From Streptomyces sp. NRRL S-87 (GTDB lineage: Bacteria > Actinomycetota > Actinomycetes > Streptomycetales > Streptomycetaceae), in NCBI RefSeq assembly GCF_000719335.1, contig NZ_JOGB01000028.1:1-64000 (forward strand): DNA of 64,000 nucleotides. The letters run 5' to 3'. The translations under genes and the position numbers were made by a program. The notes beneath the pieces are model-generated. The model was not told the origin of the DNA. It worked only from the letters and a program-made list of their open reading frames with translations, and ran no database searches. This document shows positions 6,865 to 15,682 of this stretch, one piece after another. Within the stretch, counting starts at the first letter, position 1; each line of letters begins with the position of its first letter.

Positions 6865-9800
6865 GTGCGGGGCTACGAACGCCAGGAGAGTCTTCAGCCT
6901 GAGGCCGACCATCTCTCGCGCTTCGAGGCCGAGATGGAGCGGCTGACGAAGGAGCGCGGGAAGGCCGTCCAGCACGCCGAGGACCTGGGCTACCAGGTCG
7001 AGGTGCTGCGCGCCAAGCTCCACGAGGCGCGGCGCGCGTTGGCGTCCCGCCCCGCCTACGAATCCGCCGACATCGGCTACCAGGCCGAGCAGCTGCTGCG
7101 CAACGCGCAGATCCAGGCGGACCAGATGCGCAGCGACGCCGAGCGCGAGCTGCGCGAGGCCCGCGCCCAGACCCAGCGGATCCTCCAGGAGCACGCCGAG
7201 CACCAGGCCCGGCTCCAGGCCGAGCTGCACCAGGAGGCCGTCAACCGCCGCCAGCGCCTGGACCAGGAGCTCAACGAGCGGCGCCAGACCGTCGAGGCGC
7301 ACGTCAACGAGAACGTCGCCTGGGCCGAGCAGCTGCGCGCCCGTACGGAGTCCCAGGCCCGCCGCCTCATGGACGAGTCGCGCGCCGAGGCCGAGCAGTC
7401 CCTGAACGCCGCCCGCGCCGAGGCCGCCCGGGTCGCCGAGGAGACCCGGCGCCGGATGACCTCCGAGGCGGAGGCCGCGCGCACCGAGGCCGAGGCCACC
7501 CTGCTGCGCGCCCGCAAGGAGGCCGAGCGGCTGCTGACCGCCGCCTCCGCGCAGGCCCAGGAGGCCACCGAGCACGCCGAGCGGCTGCGCACCTCCGCCA
7601 CCGCGGAGTCCGAGCAGGCCCGCCAGCAGACCATGGACCTGGGCCGGGTCGCCGAGCAGCGCGTGCAGGAGGCGGACTCCACCCTGCGGGCCGCCCGTGC
7701 CGAGGCCGAGAAGCTCCTGGCCGAGGCGAAGGAGACCGCGGACAAGCGGCTGGCGTCGGCCGAGCAGGCCGGCGAGCAGCGCACCCGTACGGCCAAGGAG
7801 CAGGTCGCCCGGCTGGTCGGCGAGGCCACGAAGGAGGCCGAGGAGCTCAAGGCCGAGGCCGAGCAGAAGCTGGCCGACGCCCGTGCCGCGGCCGAGCGGG
7901 TGTTGGCCGAGGCCGTGGAGCAGGGCCGCACCGCCGCCGCCGAGGACACCGCGGCACAGCTGGCGAAGGCGGCCCGCACCGCCGAGGACGTCCTGAACAG
8001 GGCCTCCGAGGACGCGCAGGCGACCCGCAAGGCCGCGGCCGACGAGGCGGAGCGGATCCGCCGCGAGGCCGAGGCCGAGGCGGGCCGGCTGACCTCGCTG
8101 GCGGCGGCCACGGCCGAGCAGCTCAAGGGCGCGGCCAAGGACGACACCGAGGAGTACCGGGCCAAGACCGTCGAGCTCCAGGAGGAGGCCCGGCGGCTGC
8201 GCGGCGAGGCCGAGCAGCTGCGCGCCGAGGCCGTCGCCGAGGGCGAGCGGATCCGCGGCGAGGCCCGCCGCGAGGCCGTGCAGCAGATCGAGGAGGCGGC
8301 CAAGACCGCCGAGGAGCTGCTGACCAAGTCGAAGGCGGACGCCGACGAGCTGCGCCGCGGCGCGGCCGCCGAGAGCGAGCGGGTCCGCTCCGAGGCCATC
8401 GAGCGGGCCACCGGACTGCGCAAGCAGGCCGAGGAGACGCTGGAGCGCGCCCGCGCCGAGGCCGACCGGCTGCGCGCCGAGGCCGAGGAGCGGGCGGAGG
8501 CGGTCCGCGCCGAGGCCGACGCGGCCGCCCGCGCACGCCGCGAGGAGACCGAGCGGGCGCTGGCCGACCGGCGCAGCGAGGCCGACGCGGAGCTGACCCG
8601 CCTCCAGGAGGAGGCCGAGGGCCGGCTGACCACCGCCGAGCGCACCCTGGGCGACGCCCGCGGTGCCGCCGAGGCGATGCGCCGCGAGGCGGCGGAGGAG
8701 AGCGAGCGGGTCCGCACCGAGGCGGCCGAGCGCAGCCGCGCCCTGGCCGAGCAGGCGGAGGCCGAGGCCACCCGGCAGCGCACCGAGGCCGCCGAGGACG
8801 CCGGCCGGATGCGTGCCGAGGCCGAGACGGCCGCGACCCGGCTGGTCGGCGAGGCCGAGGTCGAGGCCGAGCGCGTGCGCACCGAGGCGCAGGAGACCGC
8901 GGACCGGCTGCGCACGGAGGCCCGGGCGGCCGCCGAGCGGGTGGCCGAGGAGGCCGCCGAGGCCCTGGCCGCCGCGAAGGAGGAGGCCGAGCGGCGCCGC
9001 CGCGAGGCCGAGGAGACGCTGGGCTCCGCGCGCGAGGAGGCCGAGCGCGAGCGCGCCCAGGCCCGCGAGCAGAGCGAGGAACTGCTGGCCTCGGCCCGCA
9101 AGCGCGTCGAGGACGCCGAGGCGGAGGCCGCGCGGCTGGTGCAGGAGGCGGACGCCCGCGCCGCCGAGCTGGTGTCGGCCGCCGAGCAGACCGCCCGCGA
9201 GGTGCGCGAGTCCGTGGCGGGCCTGCACGAGCAGGCCGAGGAGGAGATCTCCGGCCTGCGCAGTGCCGCCGAGGTGGCGGCCGAGCGCACCCGCACCGAG
9301 GCCGAGGAGGAGGCGGACCGGGTCCGTTCCGACGCGTACGCCGAGCGGGAGCGGGCCACCGAGGACGCCAACCGGATCCGCACCGAGGCCCGCGAGGAGA
9401 CCGACGCCGCCAAGGCGCTGGCCGAGCGGACCGTCGGCGACGCCATCGCCGAGGCCGAGCGGCTGCGCACCGAGGCGCGCGAGGAGACCGAGCAGCTGCG
9501 GTCCGAGGCGGCCGAGGAGACCGAGCGGCTGCGCGCGGACACGGCCGAGTACGCGCAGCGCCTGCGCACCGAGGCCACCGACGCGCTGGCCGCGGCCGAG
9601 CGCGACGCGGCCCGTACCAAGGCGGACGCCCGCGAGGACGCCAACCGGATCCGCTCGGAGTCGGCCGAGAAGGCCGGCCAGGTCGTGGCCGAGGCCGAGG
9701 AGCGGGCGGAGGCCACCCGCGTCGAGGCCGCCGAGGTGCTCGACGAGGCCCGTGCGGAGCGCAACAGGCTGCGCACGGAGGCCGCCGAGCAGGCGGACCG

Positions 9801-11307
9801 CCTGGTCGCCGAGGCCGCCTCGGAGGCGGAGTCCCTGACGGCCAAGGCCGCCGAGACCCTGGCCGAAGCGGAGCGGGACGCGGCGAAGACGCTGGAGGAC
9901 GCCCGCGCGGAGGGCGCCCGCCTGATCGGCGAGGCCACCGCCGAGACCGAGCGGATGACGGTCGAGACGCAGGCCGCCAACGACCGTACGGTCGGCGAGG
10001 CCGCGGAGGAGGCCGAGCGGCTGCGCACCGAGGCCGCGCAGCTGCTGGACGACGCGCGCGCCGAGGGCGGCCGGATCGTCGGCGAGGCGACCGCCGAGGC
10101 CGAGCGGGTCACCGTGGCGGCCGGCGAGACGCTGGCGACGGCGGAGCGCGAGGCCGAGCAGGCCCTCGACGAGGCGCGGGCCGAGGCCGCGCGGCTGGTC
10201 GAGGAGGCCGTCACGGAGGCGGACCGGCTCACCGAGCGCACCCGCGAGGAGAACGAGCGTACGGTCGGCGAGGCCGCCGAGGAGGCCGAGCGGCTGCGCA
10301 CCGAGGCGGCCGAGGACCTGGGCTCGGCGCAGGAGCACGCCGCGCGCACCCGGTCGGAGGCCGAGCGGGACAAGGCCGCGGCCGCCGCGGAGGCGGAGCG
10401 GCTGCGCCGCGAGGCGCGCGAGGAGGCCGAGCGGCTGCGCACCGAGGCCCGTGAGGAGTCCGAGCGGCTGCTGGACGAGGCCCGCGAGGCGGCGAACAAG
10501 CGCCGCTCGGAGGCCGCCGAGCAGGTCGACCGCCTCGTCTCGGAGGCCGTCACCGAGGCGGACAAGCTGACGACGGACGCGGCCCAGCAGGCGCTGGCGG
10601 CGACGACCGCGGCCGAGGAGCAGGCCGACGCGATGGTGGATGCGGCCCGTGCGGAGGCCACGCGCATCACCGAGGAGGCGATCGTCGAGGGCAACACCCT
10701 GGTGGAGAAGGCCCGCACGGACGCGGACGAGCTGCTCGTCGGCGCCCGCAGGGACTCGTCCGCCATAAGGGAGCGGGCCGAGGAGCTGCGGGCCCGCGTC
10801 GAGGCCGAGGTGGAGGAGCTGCACGAGCGCGCCCGCCGGGAGACCGCCGAGCAGATGAAGTCCGCGGGTGAGCGGGTGGACAAGCTGGTCAAGGCGGCCA
10901 CCGAGCAGAGCGCCCAGGCCGAGGCCAAGGCCAAGGACCTGGTGTCCGAGGCGAGCAGCGAGGCGAGCAAGGTGCGCATCGCGGCGGTGAAGAAGGCCGA
11001 GCAGCTGCTCAAGGAGGCGGAGCAGAAGAAGGCCGAGGCGGTCCGCGAGGCCGAGCGCATGCGTACCGAGGCCGAGGCCGAGGCCGAGCGGCTGATCGAG
11101 GAGGGCCGCCGGGAGCTGGAGGTTCTGGTGCGCCGCCGGGAGGACATTCAGGCCGAGATCTCCCGTGTCCAGGACGTGCTTGAGGCGTTGGAATCATTCG
11201 AGGCGCCCGGAGGTGGCGGAAAGTCGTCGTCCAACGGCGCCGGCGGGGTGAAGGTCGGCGCCCCGGCGGGCCCCACTCGTTCGGGTGGTAAGTCGTCGGA
11301 GGGCTAG
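6865..11307 (+). CDS. scy: Scy-type giant coiled-coil polarity scaffold
   Basis: About 1,480 residues, nearly all coiled coil. In Streptomyces, Scy sits at hyphal tips, assembles the polarisome with DivIVA and FilP, and controls branching. A conserved N-terminal block (RGYERQES, then DHLSRFEAEMERLTKERGK and GYQVEVLRAKLHEARR) precedes long Glu/Ala/Arg repeats built on EAERLRTEA-like units, and a short non-coiled Gly/Ser tail ends it. GTG 6865 gives the usual family start; in-frame TTG codons at 6823 and 6835 are alternatives. It is longer than the roughly 1,330 residues I recall for S. coelicolor Scy, suggesting repeat expansion. The filP gene follows. Confidence 0.88.
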   Translation: MRGYERQESLQPEADHLSRFEAEMERLTKERGKAVQHAEDLGYQVEVLRAKLHEARRALASRPAYESADIGYQAEQLLRNAQIQADQMRSDAERELREARAQTQRILQEHAEHQARLQAELHQEAVNRRQRLDQELNERRQTVEAHVNENVAWAEQLRARTESQARRLMDESRAEAEQSLNAARAEAARVAEETRRRMTSEAEAARTEAEATLLRARKEAERLLTAASAQAQEATEHAERLRTSATAESEQARQQTMDLGRVAEQRVQEADSTLRAARAEAEKLLAEAKETADKRLASAEQAGEQRTRTAKEQVARLVGEATKEAEELKAEAEQKLADARAAAERVLAEAVEQGRTAAAEDTAAQLAKAARTAEDVLNRASEDAQATRKAAADEAERIRREAEAEAGRLTSLAAATAEQLKGAAKDDTEEYRAKTVELQEEARRLRGEAEQLRAEAVAEGERIRGEARREAVQQIEEAAKTAEELLTKSKADADELRRGAAAESERVRSEAIERATGLRKQAEETLERARAEADRLRAEAEERAEAVRAEADAAARARREETERALADRRSEADAELTRLQEEAEGRLTTAERTLGDARGAAEAMRREAAEESERVRTEAAERSRALAEQAEAEATRQRTEAAEDAGRMRAEAETAATRLVGEAEVEAERVRTEAQETADRLRTEARAAAERVAEEAAEALAAAKEEAERRRREAEETLGSAREEAERERAQAREQSEELLASARKRVEDAEAEAARLVQEADARAAELVSAAEQTAREVRESVAGLHEQAEEEISGLRSAAEVAAERTRTEAEEEADRVRSDAYAERERATEDANRIRTEAREETDAAKALAERTVGDAIAEAERLRTEAREETEQLRSEAAEETERLRADTAEYAQRLRTEATDALAAAERDAARTKADAREDANRIRSESAEKAGQVVAEAEERAEATRVEAAEVLDEARAERNRLRTEAAEQADRLVAEAASEAESLTAKAAETLAEAERDAAKTLEDARAEGARLIGEATAETERMTVETQAANDRTVGEAAEEAERLRTEAAQLLDDARAEGGRIVGEATAEAERVTVAAGETLATAEREAEQALDEARAEAARLVEEAVTEADRLTERTREENERTVGEAAEEAERLRTEAAEDLGSAQEHAARTRSEAERDKAAAAAEAERLRREAREEAERLRTEAREESERLLDEAREAANKRRSEAAEQVDRLVSEAVTEADKLTTDAAQQALAATTAAEEQADAMVDAARAEATRITEEAIVEGNTLVEKARTDADELLVGARRDSSAIRERAEELRARVEAEVEELHERARRETAEQMKSAGERVDKLVKAATEQSAQAEAKAKDLVSEASSEASKVRIAAVKKAEQLLKEAEQKKAEAVREAERMRTEAEAEAERLIEEGRRELEVLVRRREDIQAEISRVQDVLEALESFEAPGGGGKSSSNGAGGVKVGAPAGPTRSGGKSSEG

Positions 11308-11313
11308 ACACCC

Positions 11314-11348
11314 CGCCTGAATGTGTGCTCCTGATGGAGGTTCAGGCG
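11314..11348 (+). terminator. Hairpin downstream of scy
   Basis: CGCCTGAA and TTCAGGCG pair around an inner CTCC-TGAT-GGAG stem, starting seven bases after the scy stop codon. This could be a terminator or an mRNA-stabilising processing site between scy and filP. Confidence 0.6.
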
Positions 11349-11353
11349 AACGG

Positions 11354-11380
11354 GTGACAAGGCTTCTGGCGCCTTGCCAC
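11354..11380 (+). terminator. Second hairpin between scy and filP
   Basis: GTGACAAGGC pairs with GCCTTGCCAC (one A-C mismatch) around a seven-base loop, six bases after the first hairpin. Together the two structures would separate scy from filP transcription. Confidence 0.5.
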
Positions 11381-11444
11381 TCAAAAGGGGTGTCATTGTC
11401 CAGATCAAACGCGGATTGACTCGATGACACGCCGCTCGGCCGCC

Positions 11445-11450
11445 TAGGAT
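11445..11450 (+). promoter_or_regulatory. Candidate -10 box of filP
   Basis: TAGGAT lies 39 bases before the filP ATG. TTGACT at 11416-11421 is 23 bases upstream, too far for an ideal -35, so only the -10 is proposed. Confidence 0.4.
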
Positions 11451-11489
11451 TCCCCTAACACCTCACCGGTCTCATTCGACAGGAACCCC

Positions 11490-12428
11490 ATGAGCGACAC
11501 TTCCTCCCCCTTCGGCTTCGAGCTCGTGCGGCGTGGTTACGACCGCGGTCAGGTGGACGACCGCATTTCCAAGCTCGTCGCCGATCGTGACAGCGCCCTG
11601 TCCCGCATCAACTCCCTGGAGAAGCGCATCGAGGAGCTCCACCTCGAGACGCAGAACGCCCAGGCCCAGGTCAGCGACGCCGAGCCGTCGTACGCCGGCC
11701 TCGGTGCTCGGGTCGAGAAGATCCTGCGGCTCGCCGAGGAGGAGGCCAAGGACCTGCGCGAGGAGGCCCGCCGGGCCGCGGAGCAGCACCGCGAGCTCGC
11801 CGAGTCCGCCGCCCAGCAGGTCCGCAACGACGCCGAGTCCTTCGCCTCGGACCGCAAGGCCAAGGCCGAGGACGAGGGCGTCCGGATCGTCGAGAAGGCC
11901 AAGGGCGACGCCGCGACCCTGCGCGCCGAGGCCCAGAAGGACGCGCAGTCCAAGCGCGAGGAGGCCGACGCGCTGTTCGAGGAGACCCGCGCCAAGGCCG
12001 CCCAGGCCGCCGCGGACTTCGAGACGAACCTGGCCAAGCGCCGCGAGCAGTCCGAGCGTGACCTCGCCTCCCGCCAGGCCAAGGCCGAGAAGCGCCTCGC
12101 CGAGATCGAGCACCGGGCGGAGCAGCTGCGCCTGGAGGCCGAGAAGCTGCGTACGGACGCCGAGCGCCGGGCCCGCCAGACGGTGGAGACCGCGCAGCGC
12201 CAGGCCGAGGACATCGTGGCCGACGCCAACGCCAAGGCGGACCGCATCCGCAGCGAATCGGAGCGCGAGCTGGCGGCGCTCACCAACCGCCGCGACTCCA
12301 TCAACGCCCAGCTGACCAACGTCCGCGAGATGCTCGCGACGCTGACCGGCGCGGCGGTCGCGGCCGCGAACCCGATCGTCGACGACGAGCCGGTCTCCCG
12401 CGGGGTCCCGGCCCAGCAGAGCCGGTAA
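11490..12428 (+). CDS. filP: FilP, intermediate-filament-like cytoskeletal protein
   Basis: A 312-residue coiled-coil protein. FilP forms filament networks behind the hyphal tip, gives mechanical strength and interacts with DivIVA and Scy. The N-terminus (SPFGFELVRRGYDRGQVDDRI) is a DivIVA-like pre-coil motif; from residue about 75 to 290 it is Glu/Ala/Arg/Lys coiled coil, ending in a short AAANPIVDD tail. Its size agrees with the roughly 310 residues of the S. coelicolor protein, and its position right after scy is the expected arrangement. ATG 11490 is preceded by AGGAA. Confidence 0.93.
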   Translation: MSDTSSPFGFELVRRGYDRGQVDDRISKLVADRDSALSRINSLEKRIEELHLETQNAQAQVSDAEPSYAGLGARVEKILRLAEEEAKDLREEARRAAEQHRELAESAAQQVRNDAESFASDRKAKAEDEGVRIVEKAKGDAATLRAEAQKDAQSKREEADALFEETRAKAAQAAADFETNLAKRREQSERDLASRQAKAEKRLAEIEHRAEQLRLEAEKLRTDAERRARQTVETAQRQAEDIVADANAKADRIRSESERELAALTNRRDSINAQLTNVREMLATLTGAAVAAANPIVDDEPVSRGVPAQQSR

Positions 12429-12481
12429 CCACGGCGCGCAGTACCCCGGTGCCGCACGCCGGCGCCGCACCACCCCCGAGA

Positions 12482-12521
12482 CCCAGGGCCCTTCGTCACT
12501 CCGGTGGCGGGGGGCCCTGGG
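12482..12521 (+). terminator. Terminator downstream of filP
   Basis: A perfect 10-bp stem (CCCAGGGCCC / GGGCCCTGGG) encloses a 20-base region with its own small CAC-TCCG-GTG hairpin. It lies between the filP stop and the first ABC transporter gene. Confidence 0.7.
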
Positions 12522-12540
12522 CCGTTCTAGCGTGAGCGGC

Positions 12541-13599
12541 ATGATCGAGCTCGAAGGCCTCACGAAGCGCTTCGGACCCAAACTCGCCGTCGACGGGCTG
12601 AGCTTCCGCGTGCGGCCCGGAGTGGTGACCGGCTTCCTCGGGCCCAACGGGGCCGGCAAGTCGACCACCATGCGGATGATGCTCGATCTCGACAACCCGA
12701 CCAGCGGCACGGTCCGGATCGACGGCCGGCACTACCGGGAGCTCGACGAACCGCTGAAGTACATCGGCGCCCTGCTGGACGCCAAGGCCATGCACGGCGG
12801 CCGCAGCGCCTACAACAACCTGCTCTGTCTGGCGCAGTCCAACCGGATCCCCGCGAGCCGGGTGGCGGAGGTGCTGGACACGGTCGGCCTCACGGCGGTG
12901 GCGCGCAAGAAGACGAAGAGTTTCTCCCTGGGCATGGGCCAGCGGCTCGGAATCGCCTCCGCACTGCTCGGCGATCCGAAGATCCTCATGTTCGACGAAC
13001 CCGTCAACGGTCTGGACCCCGAGGGAATTCACTGGATCCGACATCTGATGAAAGGTCTGGCATCCGAAGGGCGAACGATCTTCGTTTCCAGCCATCTCAT
13101 GAGCGAAATGGCACTGACCGCGGATCATTTGATCGTGATCGGTCAGGGCCGACTCCTCGCGGACACCTCCATGGCCGATTTCATCCAGCAGAACTCGCGC
13201 AGTTATGTGCGCATCCGCTCGCCGCAGCAGGAACACCTCAAGGACCTACTCGCAAGTAACGGAATCCCCGTCGTGATGGCGGGCTCCGGGGCACTGGAAG
13301 TCGACGCGGTCACCGCCGAGGAGCTCGGCGAGCTCGCCGCCCGGCACCGGATCGTGCTGCACGAGCTCAGCCCCCAGCGGGCCTCCCTGGAAGAGGCCTT
13401 CATGCGCATGACCGCCGAGACCGTCGAGTACCACGCGCACTCCCCCGGCGAGGACGCCGCGGGCCTGCCCCTGCCGATGGGGCCCCAGCCGGAGCAGCCG
13501 CGCCAGGGCCCGGGCGCCCCCGGCTGGGGCAGCTCGTGGACCGGCTCGCGGGCGAAGGCCGCCGGGACCGAGGCGGCCAGGACGAGGAAGGAGGACTGA
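12541..13599 (+). CDS. ABC transporter ATP-binding protein (exporter pair 1)
   Basis: A 352-residue ABC ATPase of the ABC-2/BcrA-type exporter class. It has Walker A GPNGAGKST near residue 35, a signature SLGMGQRLGIASALL, Walker B ILMFDEPVNGLDPEG and the switch histidine in IFVSSHLMSEM. A C-terminal extension of about 80 residues ends in a Pro/Gly/Ala-rich tail. ATG 12541 is favoured over the in-frame GTG at 12532 because TAGCGT (12528-12533) lies seven bases before it, suggesting a leaderless start. It pairs with the permease two bases downstream; the substrate is unknown. Confidence 0.9.
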   Translation: MIELEGLTKRFGPKLAVDGLSFRVRPGVVTGFLGPNGAGKSTTMRMMLDLDNPTSGTVRIDGRHYRELDEPLKYIGALLDAKAMHGGRSAYNNLLCLAQSNRIPASRVAEVLDTVGLTAVARKKTKSFSLGMGQRLGIASALLGDPKILMFDEPVNGLDPEGIHWIRHLMKGLASEGRTIFVSSHLMSEMALTADHLIVIGQGRLLADTSMADFIQQNSRSYVRIRSPQQEHLKDLLASNGIPVVMAGSGALEVDAVTAEELGELAARHRIVLHELSPQRASLEEAFMRMTAETVEYHAHSPGEDAAGLPLPMGPQPEQPRQGPGAPGWGSSWTGSRAKAAGTEAARTRKED

Positions 13600-13601
13600 G
13601 C

Positions 13602-14381
13602 GTGGCTGCGGTACCCGCCGTCCTCACGTCCGAGTGGACCAAGATCCGTACGGTCGCCTCGACGTCCTGGACCCTGATCTCCGCCCTCGTCGTCACCGTC
13701 GGCCTCAGCGCCGGGCTGGCCGCGCTGACCAAGTCCCAGTTCGCGCACCTCTCCGAACTGGAGCGGGCCACCTTCGACCCGACCCTGGTCAGCTTCTCCG
13801 GCATGGTGCTGGGCCAGCTCGCCATGGTCGTCTTCGGCGTCATGGTGGTGGGCACCGAGTACAGCTCCGGCATGATCCGCACCTCGCTGGCCGCGGTCCC
13901 GCAGCGGGCCACGTTCCTCTTCAGCAAGATCGCGGTGGCCGGCGTCCTGGCGCTGCTGGTCGGCCTGGCCACCAGCTTCCTCTCGTTCTTCCTCGGCCAG
14001 GCCCTGCTCGGCTCCCACCGCACGTCCATCGGCGAACCGAACGTCCTGCGGGCGGTCGTGGGGGCCGGCCTCTACATGGCCCTGATCGCGGTCTTCTCCA
14101 TGGGCGTGACCGCGATGCTGCGCAGCTCGATGCTGTCGCTGGGCATCCTCGTGCCGTTCTTCTTCCTGATCTCGCAGATCCTGTCGAACGTGCCGAAGGC
14201 CAAGGAGGTGGCCCGCTACTTCCCGGACCAGGCGGGCTCCAAGATCATGCAGGTGGTCCCCCGCGCCATGGGCTCCGACCAGGTCCCGTACGGCCCCTGG
14301 GGCGGCCTGGGCATCATGCTCCTCTGGGTGGCCGCCGCCCTGATCGGGGGCTACGCCGTCCTCCGACGACGGGACGCCTAG
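13602..14381 (+). CDS. ABC-2 type permease (exporter pair 1)
   Basis: A 259-residue membrane subunit with about six hydrophobic segments (for example TLISALVVTVGLSAGLAAL, LGQLAMVVFGVMVVGTEY, ILVPFFFLISQILSNV and GIMLLWVAAALIGGYAVL). The N-terminal SEWTKIRTVASTSWTL and the EYSSGMIRTSLAAVP loop are typical of ABC-2 permeases partnered with BcrA-like ATPases. GTG 13602 follows a strong GGAAGGAGG and starts two bases after the ATPase stop. It closely resembles the permease at 15679-16506. Confidence 0.88.
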   Translation: MAAVPAVLTSEWTKIRTVASTSWTLISALVVTVGLSAGLAALTKSQFAHLSELERATFDPTLVSFSGMVLGQLAMVVFGVMVVGTEYSSGMIRTSLAAVPQRATFLFSKIAVAGVLALLVGLATSFLSFFLGQALLGSHRTSIGEPNVLRAVVGAGLYMALIAVFSMGVTAMLRSSMLSLGILVPFFFLISQILSNVPKAKEVARYFPDQAGSKIMQVVPRAMGSDQVPYGPWGGLGIMLLWVAAALIGGYAVLRRRDA

Positions 14382-14436
14382 GAGCAAGCCCCGCAGCCAC
14401 CCTCCCCCTCCCCCGCCCCCACCCCCGCCTAAGGGA

Positions 14437-14470
14437 CGACCCTGACCCGACCCTGATTCGACCCTGATCC
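14437..14470. repeat. Three 11-bp direct repeats CGACCCTGA(C/T)(C/T)
   Basis: Three head-to-tail copies of CGACCCTGANN with an 11-base period lie in the 194-base gap before the second ABC transporter operon. The helical-turn period and upstream position suggest a binding array, but no regulator is evident. Confidence 0.75.
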
Positions 14471-14575
14471 ACACCGGACGGGACTTCCGCCCCGGGCGGG
14501 AACCGTCAACCGGCCGATACTCTCTTACTTCCTGCCGGGACGAACGGCACCCCGGCTCACGAGGGCGAGAGAGGC

Positions 14576-15682
14576 ATGATCGAGGCAGTCGGCCTGACCA
14601 AGCGCTACGGCACGAAGACCGCCGTCGACCAGCTGTCCTTCCAGGTCCGGCCGGGCGCGGTGACGGGCTTCCTGGGCCCCAACGGCTCGGGCAAGTCCAC
14701 GACCATGCGCATGATCCTCGGCCTCGACCGCCCCACCACGGGCCGGGTCACCATCAGCGGCCACCCGTACCGCGAGCTGCCGAACGCCCAGCGGCACGTC
14801 GGCGCCCTCCTGGACGCCAAGGCCCTGCACGGCGGCCGCCGCGCCCGCAACCACCTGCTCGCCCTCGCGCAGCTCTCCGGAATCCCGGAGCGCCGGGTCG
14901 ACGAGGTGCTCGGCGTGGTCGGCCTCCAGGACGTGGCGCAGCAGCGCACCAAGGGGTTCTCCCTCGGCATGGGCCAGCGGCTCGGCATCGCAGCGGCCCT
15001 GCTCGGCGACCCGCAGGTGCTGCTGTTCGACGAGCCGGTCAACGGCCTCGACCCCGAGGGCATCCTGTGGGTGCGCAACCTCATGCGCAAGCTCGCCGCC
15101 GAGGGCCGCACCGTGTTCGTCTCCTCCCACCTCATGAGCGAGATGGCGCTGACCGCCGACCACCTCATCGTGATCGGCCGCGGCCGGCTGCTGGCCGACA
15201 TGAACGTGCAGGACTTCATCTCGCACAACTCGGCCGGCTTCGGCCGGGTGCGGACCGCGGACGACGAGCCCGGCGCCGCCGACCGGCTGGCCGCCCTGCT
15301 CACCGGGGCCGGGGCGGCCGTGCTGCACGAACCGGACGGCGCGCTGCGCGTCACCGGCCTGCCGCTGCCGCGGATCAGCGACGTGGCGCACGCGGCCGGC
15401 ATCCGGCTGTGGGAGCTCTCCCCGCACACGGCCTCGCTGGAGGAGGCGTACATGCGCCTGACACAGAGCTCGCTGGAGTTCACCTCCACCGAGGACCCGC
15501 GGGCCGAACTGCGCGAGCCGGAGCCGCCGGCGGACGCGTGGACCGAGCAGGAACCGGAGCGGATCGCGCCCGAGGGCTGGTACGCGCCGCCGCCGCCCGG
15601 AGCCGGTGGCAAGCCCTTCCTGATGCCCGCGCAGGCCGCGGACCTGGCGGGTACGAGCGAGCGGAAGGAGGACGACCGATGA
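14576..15682 (+). CDS. ABC transporter ATP-binding protein (exporter pair 2)
   Basis: A 368-residue paralogue of the ATPase at 12541. Walker A is GPNGSGKST, the signature SLGMGQRLGIAAALL, Walker B VLLFDEPVNGLDPEG, followed by VFVSSHLMSEMALTADH. The C-terminal regulatory-like part ends in an acidic/proline-rich tail (ELREPEPPADAWTEQ). GAGAGAGG lies just before ATG 14576. The stop overlaps the permease start (ATGA). The close similarity to pair 1 argues for tandem duplication of a whole two-gene exporter. Confidence 0.9.
   Translation: MIEAVGLTKRYGTKTAVDQLSFQVRPGAVTGFLGPNGSGKSTTMRMILGLDRPTTGRVTISGHPYRELPNAQRHVGALLDAKALHGGRRARNHLLALAQLSGIPERRVDEVLGVVGLQDVAQQRTKGFSLGMGQRLGIAAALLGDPQVLLFDEPVNGLDPEGILWVRNLMRKLAAEGRTVFVSSHLMSEMALTADHLIVIGRGRLLADMNVQDFISHNSAGFGRVRTADDEPGAADRLAALLTGAGAAVLHEPDGALRVTGLPLPRISDVAHAAGIRLWELSPHTASLEEAYMRLTQSSLEFTSTEDPRAELREPEPPADAWTEQEPERIAPEGWYAPPPPGAGGKPFLMPAQAADLAGTSERKEDDR

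Noticed and set aside
6562..11147. Two very long open frames on the minus strand opposite scy (over 1,350 codons each)
   Set aside because: They mirror the repetitive GC-biased coiled-coil gene. Their proteins are Leu/Gly/Arg or Ser/Ala/Arg low complexity without domains, while the plus-strand frame is a recognisable Scy.
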